Shown: in pieces, positions 26,365-34,855 of the stretch
Numbering within the stretch: position 1 is the first letter of the stretch
Layout of the letters: each line of letters opens with the position of its first letter
NCBI GenBank assembly: GCA_041744755.1
Contig: JBGTKC010000007.1
Coordinates: 1 to 64,000 of the forward strand
Length of the DNA: 64,000 nucleotides
Direction of reading: 5' to 3'
Source: CALDTK01 sp041744755
GTDB lineage: Bacteria > Bacteroidota > Bacteroidia > Chitinophagales > Saprospiraceae
The notes under the pieces: model-generated
What the model saw: the letters and a program-made list of their open reading frames with translations, nothing else
Told to the model about the DNA's origin: nothing
Databases searched by the model: none
Made by a program: the position numbers and the translations under genes

Positions 26365-27222
26365 ATGTCCACCATCGTCACCGACGCCAACACCTCTACC
26401 ACCGCCGCCGCTCCCGTCACCACGACGGCACAACAGAGCCACGGCAACATCACACTCAATCTCAAGGTCTGGCGCCAGAAGGGCCCGAAAACGAAGGGCG
26501 AGTTCGAGAGCCACACCGTCAAGGGCGTCAACGAGCACATGAGCTTCCTCGAGATGCTCGACGTATTGAACGAGCAGCTGATCCACGAGCGCAAGACACC
26601 GGTAGCCTTCGAGCACGACTGCCGCGAGGGTATCTGCGGCACGTGCAGCCTCGTGATCAATGGTCGGCCCCACGGTCCGCAACAGGGTACGACGACGTGT
26701 CAGCTGCACATGCGGCACTTCAAGGACGGCGAGACGGTCTACGTCGAGCCCTGGCGCTCGGTGGCGTTCCCGGTGATCCGTGATCTGGTCGTAGACCGGA
26801 ATGCCTTCGACCGCATCATCCAGGCCGGGGGCTACATCTCGGTCAACACCGGAGCCGCGCCCGACGCCAACGATATCCCGGTCAACAAGCACGACGCCTC
26901 GGCGGCTTTCGACGCGGCGAGCTGTATTGCCTGTGGCGCATGTGTCGCAGCGTGCCCCAACGGCTCGGCGATGCTCTTCACAGGCGCCAAGGTGTCTCAC
27001 CTCGCGCTCCTGCCGCAGGGCCAGGTCGAAGCCAAGCGTCGCGTGCAGGCCATGGTGGCCCAGATGGACGCGGAGGGCTTCGGCCGCTGCTCCAACGTGA
27101 CCGCCTGTGAGGCGGAGTGTCCGAAGAATATCTCAGTCGACAACATCGCCCGCCTCAACCGCCAGTACATCGCCAGCATCTTCGGCGCGCAGGAGGAGAT
27201 GGAGGCGATGGTCGAGGTTTGA
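26365..27222 (+). CDS. sdhB: Succinate dehydrogenase/fumarate reductase iron-sulfur subunit
   Basis: This 285-residue protein has a plant-ferredoxin-type [2Fe-2S] domain with CREGICGTCSLVINGRPHGP and a later Cys in TTTCQLH. A bacterial ferredoxin domain follows with CIACGACVAACP and CSNVTACEAECPKNI for the [4Fe-4S]/[3Fe-4S] clusters. It relays electrons from SdhA to the haem subunit. I chose ATG 26365 over an upstream in-frame ATG at 26302, which would start inside the inter-gene hairpin. The first roughly 25 residues are an unusual Thr/Ala-rich leader (VTDANTSTTAAAPVTTTAQQ). Confidence 0.96.
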   Translation: MSTIVTDANTSTTAAAPVTTTAQQSHGNITLNLKVWRQKGPKTKGEFESHTVKGVNEHMSFLEMLDVLNEQLIHERKTPVAFEHDCREGICGTCSLVINGRPHGPQQGTTTCQLHMRHFKDGETVYVEPWRSVAFPVIRDLVVDRNAFDRIIQAGGYISVNTGAAPDANDIPVNKHDASAAFDAASCIACGACVAACPNGSAMLFTGAKVSHLALLPQGQVEAKRRVQAMVAQMDAEGFGRCSNVTACEAECPKNISVDNIARLNRQYIASIFGAQEEMEAMVEV

Positions 27223-27243
27223 GACAAACCACGAGGTTCGGGA

Positions 27244-29250
27244 TCAGCGCAGGAGGTGGACCTCGCCCGACGTAGTGACCACGGTGTTGTCGCTCAGGCG
27301 CACTCGCGCGCTGTAGACGTATACGCCCGTATCCGAACGCGCGTCTGTGCCTTCGGCGCGGCCGCGCCAGGCACACTCGGCACCAGTGGCGGAGGCGTTG
27401 ACATCAAGTACGCAGCCGGTCCGCCGAAATACCAGCCCGCCCCAGCGATCGTAGATCTCGAGGCGCTCCACCGCGACCACGTCGGCGCGCTGTACGACCC
27501 AAAAGGCGTCGTTGATGTCGTCGTCGTTCGGCGAGAAGGCATTCGGGAAGTAGTCATCTCGCTGCGGCGGGGCCGCGAGCGCAGCCTCCGCAGTCCACAC
27601 ACACCCTGAAGCAGCTTCGCCGGTGAGTTGTAGCACGCCACTGCTTTCGGGTTTTAGCGAAAGCATCCGGCCCGAACCCACGATCTCGCCTCCTAGTCTC
27701 CAGGTACTTACGCCGAAGGCTGGCGGACCTCCCGTCCAGTCGACGAGCCGCGAGCCCGTCGAATCCTCGCGCACCACGATCACCAAAGGGGGTAAGTTGG
27801 TCGGCGTCGGCACGGCCAGCGTGGTGTCGATCTGGCAGCCCGCCGAATCCTTAGCCGAAATCACGACCTCGCTACCTGCCCGTAGCCCCTCGCGTTCTAC
27901 AGCTAGCTCGTTTTGGCGAAAGCCGTAAATTACCTCGCCGGTCCCTCCGAGCGTCGCGAGCGCCAGGCTCCGAGGTCCGGTGTCGGGGCAGTCGTCGGCA
28001 GCGAAACCTACCTCCGACCACGTGAGTCGGGGCGGATCGACCAGCGTAACGGAGATCTCGACCGTGCAGCCTTCCGGTGACGTGAGAGTCGCGGCATACG
28101 TTCCCGCCGCGAGCCCGACCCTCGTGGATCCGGCCGCGGGATCGTCCGCCCAGCGAGTGCTGTACTCCTCGCCGGGACCGTCAACCCGGATCGTGATGCT
28201 CCCATCCCGACTGCCACTACAGCGCGGCGCGAGTGTCGCCTCGGTTACCTCGGGCTCCGGCAGGAAGGTTACGCTTTCGCAAAACACGCTATCGCAGCGG
28301 CCCTCGCGCCGGATCCGTGTACAGACCGTGCTGTCGCTGCGGGCCGTGAAATGCTGTCCGACGAAGGCCTCGCCCGGGCACATGTCCTGCGTCGACGCGA
28401 AGGTCGTATCCGAGTCGACGACACGGATGCGGAAAGTGTCGATGCGCGTCGGTTCGACCTTCGCGGTGAGCGTGCCGTCGATCGCGTAGCCGAACCCAGG
28501 CCGCCGGGACTTGTCGACGATCTCTACGGTGTACTCGCCCGCGCGCGGCGCCTGGAAGGTGGTGTAGAACTGGCGCCAGGAGCAGTTGAAGCTCGGGAGC
28601 CGCAGGGTGGCGGCGAGCGTGACGCCGTCTACGCGCACGCCGAGCTCCCCACCCGCGGGCGTGTCTCCGACCCCGGTCGAGGTGGCGAGGAAAGTGATGA
28701 CGTAGAAGCTGTCGCGCTCGAACGTGACGCGGTTGCGTGTGATCGCACTCGCGGGATCGCCGTCGCCCCGCAGCACCACCATCTTGTCCGGACCGCCGTC
28801 GCGGGTCACGTCTGGGCAGTCGCGCCACGCCGCGTCGAAGTCACGGAGGTCGGCCAGCACGGCCAGCTCTCCAGGCTGCCCCGTCGACGGCGTCACTAGC
28901 GTGTAGTCGGTCGTGTAGCCCACGAGGCCATCGCTGAAATTGTTGTTCGAAATTAGATTCGGACCGAGCGGCGGCTCGCTGCTCAGGATAATATCGCGAT
29001 CGCGGTCGGCGACGTACGAGAACTTGCGCCCGTCGCGGCGCCCGAACTGATCTGGCTTCCAGTCGAAGTTGACGTAGTACGCCGATCCGGAGAGCGTGAC
29101 CGTATCCCCGAGACAGGCATCCACCAGCGTGAGGGCTGTGCGGGCGACCTGCGCCGGTGCCGTTTGCGCCATCGTCACCCAGGCCAGCACCGCGGCCCAC
29201 CGCCGGAGGCGCGGACGTAGGACACGAGTGCGCGGGCGGCAAGACGGCAT
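27244..29250 (-). CDS. Secreted protein with gliding-motility-associated (CHU_C, type IX) C-terminal domain, copy 1
   Basis: The protein has about 668 residues. The signal peptide is RRWAAVLAWVTMAQTAPAQ. The C-terminus carries the TIGR04131/CHU_C pattern: YFPNAFSPNDDDINDAFWV, then ERLEIYDRWGGLVFRRTG, and GVYVYSARVRLSDN with GEVHLLR at the end. That domain directs export by the type IX system and surface attachment. A middle SprB-like module (APRCSGSRDGSITIRVDGPG, AGTYAATLTSPEGCTVEISV) is present. ATG 29250 is chosen; an in-frame ATG at 29289 is possible. It is paralogous to, and 46 bases downstream of, the next gene. Motif copies: 27651, 27910, 28272. Confidence 0.85.
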   Translation of the reverse strand: MPSCRPRTRVLRPRLRRWAAVLAWVTMAQTAPAQVARTALTLVDACLGDTVTLSGSAYYVNFDWKPDQFGRRDGRKFSYVADRDRDIILSSEPPLGPNLISNNNFSDGLVGYTTDYTLVTPSTGQPGELAVLADLRDFDAAWRDCPDVTRDGGPDKMVVLRGDGDPASAITRNRVTFERDSFYVITFLATSTGVGDTPAGGELGVRVDGVTLAATLRLPSFNCSWRQFYTTFQAPRAGEYTVEIVDKSRRPGFGYAIDGTLTAKVEPTRIDTFRIRVVDSDTTFASTQDMCPGEAFVGQHFTARSDSTVCTRIRREGRCDSVFCESVTFLPEPEVTEATLAPRCSGSRDGSITIRVDGPGEEYSTRWADDPAAGSTRVGLAAGTYAATLTSPEGCTVEISVTLVDPPRLTWSEVGFAADDCPDTGPRSLALATLGGTGEVIYGFRQNELAVEREGLRAGSEVVISAKDSAGCQIDTTLAVPTPTNLPPLVIVVREDSTGSRLVDWTGGPPAFGVSTWRLGGEIVGSGRMLSLKPESSGVLQLTGEAASGCVWTAEAALAAPPQRDDYFPNAFSPNDDDINDAFWVVQRADVVAVERLEIYDRWGGLVFRRTGCVLDVNASATGAECAWRGRAEGTDARSDTGVYVYSARVRLSDNTVVTTSGEVHLLR

Positions 29251-29296
29251 GTCGGACAAGGTAAGGTCCGTAATCAGCGTGGTCCGCACTAAGGTC

Positions 29297-31396
29297 TCAA
29301 CGGACTAAGGTTAGGTCGCCCGATTGCTCAATAAGCCGCCCGTCGATAAGCAAGAGGCGCGCGACGTAGACGTAAACCCCCGGGGCGACTCTGGTACCGC
29401 CGGCGGCATCGAGCCCATCCCACGAGCAGTCCGCGTCGAAGACTCCGGCCGGGCATCCGCTCCGGCTGCAGACCATCCCCCCCCAGCGATCGTATACCTG
29501 AAAAGACTCCACGCGCGCGACCGACGGATCGGGAGCCGGCCCGAAGCCGTCGTTGACGCCGTCGCCGTTCGGCGAGAAGGCCGTCGGGAAGTAGGGCCGA
29601 GTACCGGTCTTGACGCGGACCAAGATGCTCACCACCTCGCTGCAGCCGTTGCGGTCCGATCCGACCACGCGCACGAGACCCGTCCTAAGCGGCACGAAGG
29701 CCACAGCGTCGTTGCTCACGAGCGAATCGATGGATCGGAGGTCGAAATCCCAACGGGCGAAGACGCTGTCGCCCGAGACGTTGAGGCGGAGTGACGCTGG
29801 TTGCCCGAGGCGGACTACGGTATCCCCGCTCAACTCCAGCACGACCGGCGGTGGGGAGTCTATACTGAAAGGCCTTTCGGCAAAACAACCTAGCGAGTCG
29901 GTAGCACGAAGGGTGTACGTTCCGGCCGGGAGCTGCCGGAGGTAGAACTGGCGGGCCGTTGAATCCCTAGCGGTCAGCACGAGAGCACCCGTGCCGCCGT
30001 TCGGCACGGCGACGGCGGTTCCGTTCGCTTGCGCGAAACAGCGCGCGTCCTCGGTGGCGAGACCCGCGATCGCAATCGCCGGCGGGTCGCGGACCACCAC
30101 CGTGCGGCTCGCTCGACAGCCGAGGCGGTCCGTGACAGTGACCCCGTACGAGCCCTGCGGCAAGCCGGTGCGGATGGGGTCGGCGCTGCCGTCCTCCCAG
30201 GCGATCGTGAAGGGAGCGCGCCCGGCCACGATATTGAGGTCGAGCCGCGCGTCGGCGTCGCCCACGCAACTCGGCCGCCGGAGGGCGATCTGGAGCGCGG
30301 TCTCGTCGAAGAACTTGACCGTCAGGCAGTAGGTGCTGTCGCAACCGAACTGCGAGGCGCTGAAACGGCAGATGGTGGTGTCGCGCGTGATATTGACGCC
30401 CTGAAACGTGAGTACCTCCCCCGGGCAAAGGGTATCGGCGCGTGCGTTGACGAAGATCGGCTCCCGCAGTACCGTTTGCACGGTCACGGTCGAGTCGCAG
30501 CCCTGGCGCGTCTTCAGCACCACCGCCCCACGCTCCCCGGGGCCGAGGTCCAGCCCATTGTCGCGGTAGCGTTGCTGCGCGCAGAGGGAGACCTCGAGGT
30601 CCGTACGAGCGGTCGGCGCGACGGTGACGCTGTAGCTACGGGTCAGGGTATCGGAGATCGGGACGAAGGAGATGCGGTCCAGGGCGAAGTCGTTGCCCTC
30701 GAGGACGGTGTTGTCGTTCACCACGCAGATCTCGGCCGAGGGGACGTTGGTGGCCACCCACGTCGAGTAGAACTCTTGCCAGTCGCAGACCCGCGTCAGC
30801 GCCTGCGCCGGACCGAGGCGCTGGCCATTGATCGTGAACACGAGCCGCGGCGGATTCATCGCCACCAAAGACGTTAGGTAGATCCGGAAGGCGTAAAGTC
30901 GTCCAGACTCCACGGGGATGATCTGGCACCAAACCTTGGTGCCGGGCACTTCGCTCCCGTCGGCGACTAGCATCTTTCCCCCGGGCACAGCTGAATCGAC
31001 GCAATCCGCGAAACCCGGATTGAAGCGCTGGGGGTCGGACAGGATGGCGTACGTACCGCGCGCGAAGGTCCCGCCGGGTACGTGCTCGTATGAGGACGTA
31101 AATCCCACGTTGCCGAGCTCGAAGTCTCCGTTTTTAACGAGGTTCCCGCCCACGACGCTACGGTATTTGACGGAGTACGTGATGTCATCGCGCGCCACGA
31201 ATCGCGCGGTCCGCTTGTTGACGCCCGAGAGGCCCGCCGATGGAGTCCATACGTGGTCGTACCCGACGGGCCCCGAGAGGGTGACGAGGGAGCCGGCGCA
31301 GGCTAAGAACGTGGAGTCCTGCGCGAGGAGCGACGAGCCGCCTGTCGCCAGGAGGGCGCCGAGCAAAGCGACGGTACGGAAGGGCAGTTTAGACAA
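29297..31396 (-). CDS. Secreted protein with gliding-motility-associated (CHU_C, type IX) C-terminal domain, copy 2
   Basis: This 699-residue paralogue of the preceding entry has the signal peptide FRTVALLGALLATGGSSLLAQ. The N-terminal beta module includes a carbohydrate-binding-like stretch (NLVKNGDFELGNVGFTSSYEHV) and SprB-type repeats such as APFTIAWEDGSADPIRTGLPQGSYGVTV. The C-terminal sorting domain contains YFPTAFSPNGDGVNDGFG, ESFQVYDRWGGMVCSRSG and GVYVYVARLLLIDGR. It is probably surface-exposed; adhesion or gliding is inferred. It forms a two-gene tandem with the downstream copy. Motif copies are at 29872 (intact) and 30026 (one T short). Confidence 0.88.
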   Translation of the reverse strand: MSKLPFRTVALLGALLATGGSSLLAQDSTFLACAGSLVTLSGPVGYDHVWTPSAGLSGVNKRTARFVARDDITYSVKYRSVVGGNLVKNGDFELGNVGFTSSYEHVPGGTFARGTYAILSDPQRFNPGFADCVDSAVPGGKMLVADGSEVPGTKVWCQIIPVESGRLYAFRIYLTSLVAMNPPRLVFTINGQRLGPAQALTRVCDWQEFYSTWVATNVPSAEICVVNDNTVLEGNDFALDRISFVPISDTLTRSYSVTVAPTARTDLEVSLCAQQRYRDNGLDLGPGERGAVVLKTRQGCDSTVTVQTVLREPIFVNARADTLCPGEVLTFQGVNITRDTTICRFSASQFGCDSTYCLTVKFFDETALQIALRRPSCVGDADARLDLNIVAGRAPFTIAWEDGSADPIRTGLPQGSYGVTVTDRLGCRASRTVVVRDPPAIAIAGLATEDARCFAQANGTAVAVPNGGTGALVLTARDSTARQFYLRQLPAGTYTLRATDSLGCFAERPFSIDSPPPVVLELSGDTVVRLGQPASLRLNVSGDSVFARWDFDLRSIDSLVSNDAVAFVPLRTGLVRVVGSDRNGCSEVVSILVRVKTGTRPYFPTAFSPNGDGVNDGFGPAPDPSVARVESFQVYDRWGGMVCSRSGCPAGVFDADCSWDGLDAAGGTRVAPGVYVYVARLLLIDGRLIEQSGDLTLVR

Positions 31397-31440
31397 AGTG
31401 TGAATAGGTGCAACGTCAAACTCAACACAGGTGACGGGCC

Positions 31441-31758
31441 TCAGTTGAGGCTATAGTGCATGACCGACGACGAATCGTTGGTGAACAGGAGCGGCTGCCA
31501 ACTGTACTCCGCGAACGCGATCACGGGAAACTCCCGCATCACCTCGTCTACCGCAGAAAGTGTATCTTCTACCACGAGGACGAGCCACACTTTGGTCCGG
31601 TCGGCAGAGACGCTGTAGCTCTGGATCGCCCCCTCGGCGAGGAGGCGGTTGACGAGCTGCCGCTGCGCGGGGATTGCTTCGGCGAGGGCCTGCGGCCAGT
31701 CGGCCGGCAGATCGAGCGTCACCATGACGGGAATCTTGTTGCTGGGCGTGTGAAACAT
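31441..31758 (-). CDS. Small dimeric alpha/beta-barrel protein, muconolactone-isomerase-like
   Basis: The frame encodes 105 residues; a shorter start at 31725 (MVTLDLPADWPQALAEAIPAQ) is possible. The pattern of strand, helix with QRQLVNRLLAEGAIQSY, strand KVWLVLVVEDTLSAVDEVMREFPV and a final strand resembles the ferredoxin-like fold of muconolactone isomerase/YCII-type proteins. Catalytic identity cannot be assigned. It stands alone, divergent from the kinase pair. Confidence 0.6.
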   Translation of the reverse strand: MFHTPSNKIPVMVTLDLPADWPQALAEAIPAQRQLVNRLLAEGAIQSYSVSADRTKVWLVLVVEDTLSAVDEVMREFPVIAFAEYSWQPLLFTNDSSSVMHYSLN

Positions 31759-31866
31759 ATCGCTCCAATAACGGAGGTACGGGGGTGAGGGTTGTTGTGG
31801 GGCCGCGCTTCAGCGGTGACTGTTCTTTCGGAAATTGGCATAAAATCCGCTGTATCCGGTACAGCC

Positions 31867-33303
31867 ATGGTCGCACGTCCCCGCGTAATCCCATCGGAAC
31901 CAGATATGGACCTACTGCTCCACCAGCAGCGACAAGCGCACTACGTCGAGGCTGAAGAAGGCCGCACGCGTGCCAGCACCTGGGCGATGAACCAATCTGG
32001 TCTGCTGTGTAGCATCCTGTACTCCGCGTACGTGTTGGTCTTCGACCGGGCCGCGATCGCCCTGCCCATCGGCATGGCCGCGGGCTATCTCACGGCTTGG
32101 GCGCTGCTGTACTTCGACCGCTACCAGGTCGGCCGCGCCGTAGCAATATCGACAGCCTTCTTCGGTATCACCGCCGGCACCATCCACTACGGCGCCGACT
32201 CCAACGTCCACCTCCTTTACGCAATCATTATCCTCACGGCCCTCGCGTGCTTCAACGCGACGTCTATCCGGGTGTGTTTGTGCGTGCTGGCCGTCGCGTT
32301 GGCCTACCTCGCGAGCACCGGGTATCTCGATGGCCTTATGGCGGACGCCAATGTGGACGCCCCTCACGAGACGACCTTCTTCACGATCCTCGACATGGTG
32401 GCCTGCTACTGGATCAGCGACGACCTCCTGCGGATCAACCGCAGGTTCCGGCTCAAGTCCCGCCACTACGTCGACGCCATCGGCGCGCGCAGCGCGCAGC
32501 TCCACCTCGACCTCCGTCGACTCGGACGCCAGTCCGAGGACTTACGCGCCGCCAACGATGCCCTCACCGACGAACTCGGCAAGGGCGAACGCGTCCAGCG
32601 ACAATTGCGGGCCAGCAGGGAGCAGCTCGAACAATTCGTTTACGCCGCCAGCCACGACCTCAAAGAGCCGCTGCGCTCAATCTCGGGCTTCATCCAGCTC
32701 ATCCGCCGCAAGGTGAGCCACCTCGACGACGCGAGCCTCGACGAGTACTTCGACTTCGTCCTCAGCTCCTCGACGGGGATGACGCAGCTCCTCGACGGCC
32801 TCCTGGCCTACAGCCGTGCCAACCGCGACGACGCCCCCGCCGAGCGGATCGACCTCAACCGACTCGTGCTCCTCGTCAAACTCGACCTCCGCCAGCGGAT
32901 CGCCAGCACGGGCGGCACCGTCGAGGTCGTCGCCCCGCTCACCTCGGCCTTCTGCAGCAAGCGCCCCACCCAGGAGATCCTCCGCCACATCGTCGACAAC
33001 GCCCTCAAGTTCACCCGCCCCGGCGAGATCCCCCGCGTCGAGATCGGGCCGTGCCCGATGCGGCCCGAGGACTGCCTCTACGTCCGCGACCACGGCATCG
33101 GGATCGACGCGGCGTTTCACGACAAGGTCTTTCTCCTGTTCCAGCGCCTCAACCTCATCGACGACTTCGACGGCGCCGGCATCGGCCTCGCGCTCGCCCG
33201 CAAGCTGGCCAGCGCCAACGGCATCCGCATCGAGGTGCTCGCGCCCGACGTAGGGCCCGGCACGGTTTTTCGACTGCAGTTCCCGCAAACCGCCAGCGAC
33301 TAA
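31867..33303 (+). CDS. Membrane sensor histidine kinase (intact H-box)
   Basis: The protein has about 478 residues (ATG 31867; an alternative ATG lies at 31906). Five or six hydrophobic helices in the first 185 residues (for example LLCSILYSAYVLVF, LLYAIIILTALACF) form the sensor. A coiled segment with QLHLDLRRLGRQSEDLRAANDAL precedes the HisKA box ASHDLKEPLRSISGFIQLI, whose phospho-accepting His is encoded at 32653-32655. ATPase motifs follow: N box HIVDNALKF, G1 RDHGIGID and G2 GAGIGLALARKL. No response regulator is adjacent. It lies 10 bases ahead of a paralogue that lacks the His. Input signal unknown. Confidence 0.85.
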   Translation: MVARPRVIPSEPDMDLLLHQQRQAHYVEAEEGRTRASTWAMNQSGLLCSILYSAYVLVFDRAAIALPIGMAAGYLTAWALLYFDRYQVGRAVAISTAFFGITAGTIHYGADSNVHLLYAIIILTALACFNATSIRVCLCVLAVALAYLASTGYLDGLMADANVDAPHETTFFTILDMVACYWISDDLLRINRRFRLKSRHYVDAIGARSAQLHLDLRRLGRQSEDLRAANDALTDELGKGERVQRQLRASREQLEQFVYAASHDLKEPLRSISGFIQLIRRKVSHLDDASLDEYFDFVLSSSTGMTQLLDGLLAYSRANRDDAPAERIDLNRLVLLVKLDLRQRIASTGGTVEVVAPLTSAFCSKRPTQEILRHIVDNALKFTRPGEIPRVEIGPCPMRPEDCLYVRDHGIGIDAAFHDKVFLLFQRLNLIDDFDGAGIGLALARKLASANGIRIEVLAPDVGPGTVFRLQFPQTASD

Positions 33304-33313
33304 CGCTCCCGTC

Positions 33314-34750
33314 ATGCCCGAACCCCATTCCCGTTCCAACGCCTGGTCGAGCGAGATCATCACGGCCATCTGTGGCCTCGCCGTCGCGTGCGCCCTCCTG
33401 ATGGCGGTCGTGGGCTGGTGCTACGGGTCCCCCGCCTTCCTGCGAGTAGGGATCGTCTTCACGGGCGTATACGCCGCGATCGAGCTCCTCAACCGCCACT
33501 CCAAATTCCCGCGGCTCGACCTCAAGCCCATCCTACTCTCGGTAGTCTCGGCGCAGTGCCTCGCGATGACCTTCGGCCACGGCGTCGGCGAGGTTCAACT
33601 CTCGTTCCTCATGGTCTCGCTCGTGGTCTGGCTCCTGATGTACCACGACCCCACCGTACTCCGGGTCATTGGCGCGGTGCATATCGCGGTCGGCGTCGTG
33701 ACCATCTACCTCCACGATGGCCACGTGGCGCCGGTCCTGTGGCTCACGCAGTCCGCTCTCGCCGTCACCGTGATGGCGTTCGCGGCGGCGAGCTTCCTAA
33801 ATATTCGCTCCAACCGCGCCTACTGGTCGCGGATGGCCGAGCTCGAGGATGAGTTCTCGCGCAATGAGCTTTCGCTAAAACAGACCACTAGTCAGCTCGC
33901 CGAGCAGCACCAGGTCCTCACGAATACCTCCGCGAGGCTCCACGAGACTGCCGCCCGCAACGCCGAGCAGGTCGGCGAACTCAAGCTCGCCTTCGCCGAA
34001 CAGTCCCAGATCGCGCAGGCCGCCAGCAGTGACCTGCGCCAGCCCCTGCGCAACATCAACTCCTTCGTCCAGCTCATCGGCCGCCGCCTCGAGCGCCTCG
34101 GGGTCGCCGCCGAGGTGAGCGAGTACCTCGACTTCGTCACCGACGGCGCCGCGCGCATGAACCAGATGGTGGACGACCTCCTGCGCTACTCCGAGAGCCC
34201 CGAGCCCTCCGCCCCCGTGGCCGTCGACACCGCCGAGACGCTGCGCTCGATCCAGCGCAACCTTAACGACCTGTTCGCGCGGGAGAACGGCCGTCTCACC
34301 TTCGGCGATGATCTCCCGACGGTGAGCGGGCAGCCGACGCAGATCCTGCAGCTGTTCCAGAACTTGATCTCGAACGGGATCAAGTTCAGGCGCCCCGAGG
34401 TCGCGCCCACGTGCCACGTCGCCTGCGAGATCAGTGACGGCGTAGCGTGTTTTAGCGTAAGCGACAACGGCATTGGCATCCCCGCCACGCGCCTCAAGGA
34501 TGTCTTCGGGCTCTTTACCCGCCTCCACGAACGCGGCATTTACGAGGGGACTGGCATCGGCCTGGCCACCTGTCGCCGGATCGTGATCGCAGCCGGGGGC
34601 GAGATCTGGGCCGAGAGTACGGAGGGGCAGGGCACGAGCTTCCGGTTCACCTGGCCACTCAGCCAGCCGATCGCCGACCCCCCGAGCGCCGCCACACGCG
34701 CGCAAGCGTTGCCGGTAACCACGCGGAGACCAGCTGCCCGCCTCGCGTAA
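33314..34750 (+). CDS. Membrane histidine-kinase paralogue lacking the phospho-acceptor His
   Basis: This 478-residue protein has the same build as its neighbour: about six N-terminal helices, a long coiled coil (SRNELSLKQTTSQLAEQHQ), a HisKA-like domain and an ATPase domain. At the H-box it reads AASSDLRQPLRNINSFVQLI, with Ser239 (AGT at 34028-34030) where His is invariant. The ATPase motifs look intact (NLISNGIKF, SDNGIGIP, GTGIGLATCRR). It cannot autophosphorylate in the normal way; it may heterodimerise with and regulate the upstream kinase, or phosphorylate it in trans (inference). The ten-base spacing indicates co-expression. Motif copies: 33867 and 34449. Confidence 0.82.
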   Translation: MPEPHSRSNAWSSEIITAICGLAVACALLMAVVGWCYGSPAFLRVGIVFTGVYAAIELLNRHSKFPRLDLKPILLSVVSAQCLAMTFGHGVGEVQLSFLMVSLVVWLLMYHDPTVLRVIGAVHIAVGVVTIYLHDGHVAPVLWLTQSALAVTVMAFAAASFLNIRSNRAYWSRMAELEDEFSRNELSLKQTTSQLAEQHQVLTNTSARLHETAARNAEQVGELKLAFAEQSQIAQAASSDLRQPLRNINSFVQLIGRRLERLGVAAEVSEYLDFVTDGAARMNQMVDDLLRYSESPEPSAPVAVDTAETLRSIQRNLNDLFARENGRLTFGDDLPTVSGQPTQILQLFQNLISNGIKFRRPEVAPTCHVACEISDGVACFSVSDNGIGIPATRLKDVFGLFTRLHERGIYEGTGIGLATCRRIVIAAGGEIWAESTEGQGTSFRFTWPLSQPIADPPSAATRAQALPVTTRRPAARLA

Positions 34751-34778
34751 GCGCCGTCGACCACGCAGCGCACAGTAC

Positions 34779-34793
34779 GTTTTGCCGAAAGGC
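34779..34793 (+). repeat. Hairpin motif copy, intergenic (GTTTT-GCC-GAAA-GGC)
   Basis: A non-coding copy between the second kinase gene and the antiporter gene, with a complete GCC/GGC stem. Confidence 0.75.
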
Positions 34794-34855
34794 TCCCGGT
34801 CTCCACTCGTGCGCCCCGCGCCCCAATCCGCGAATCCGTCGTAATCTGCACCGGT

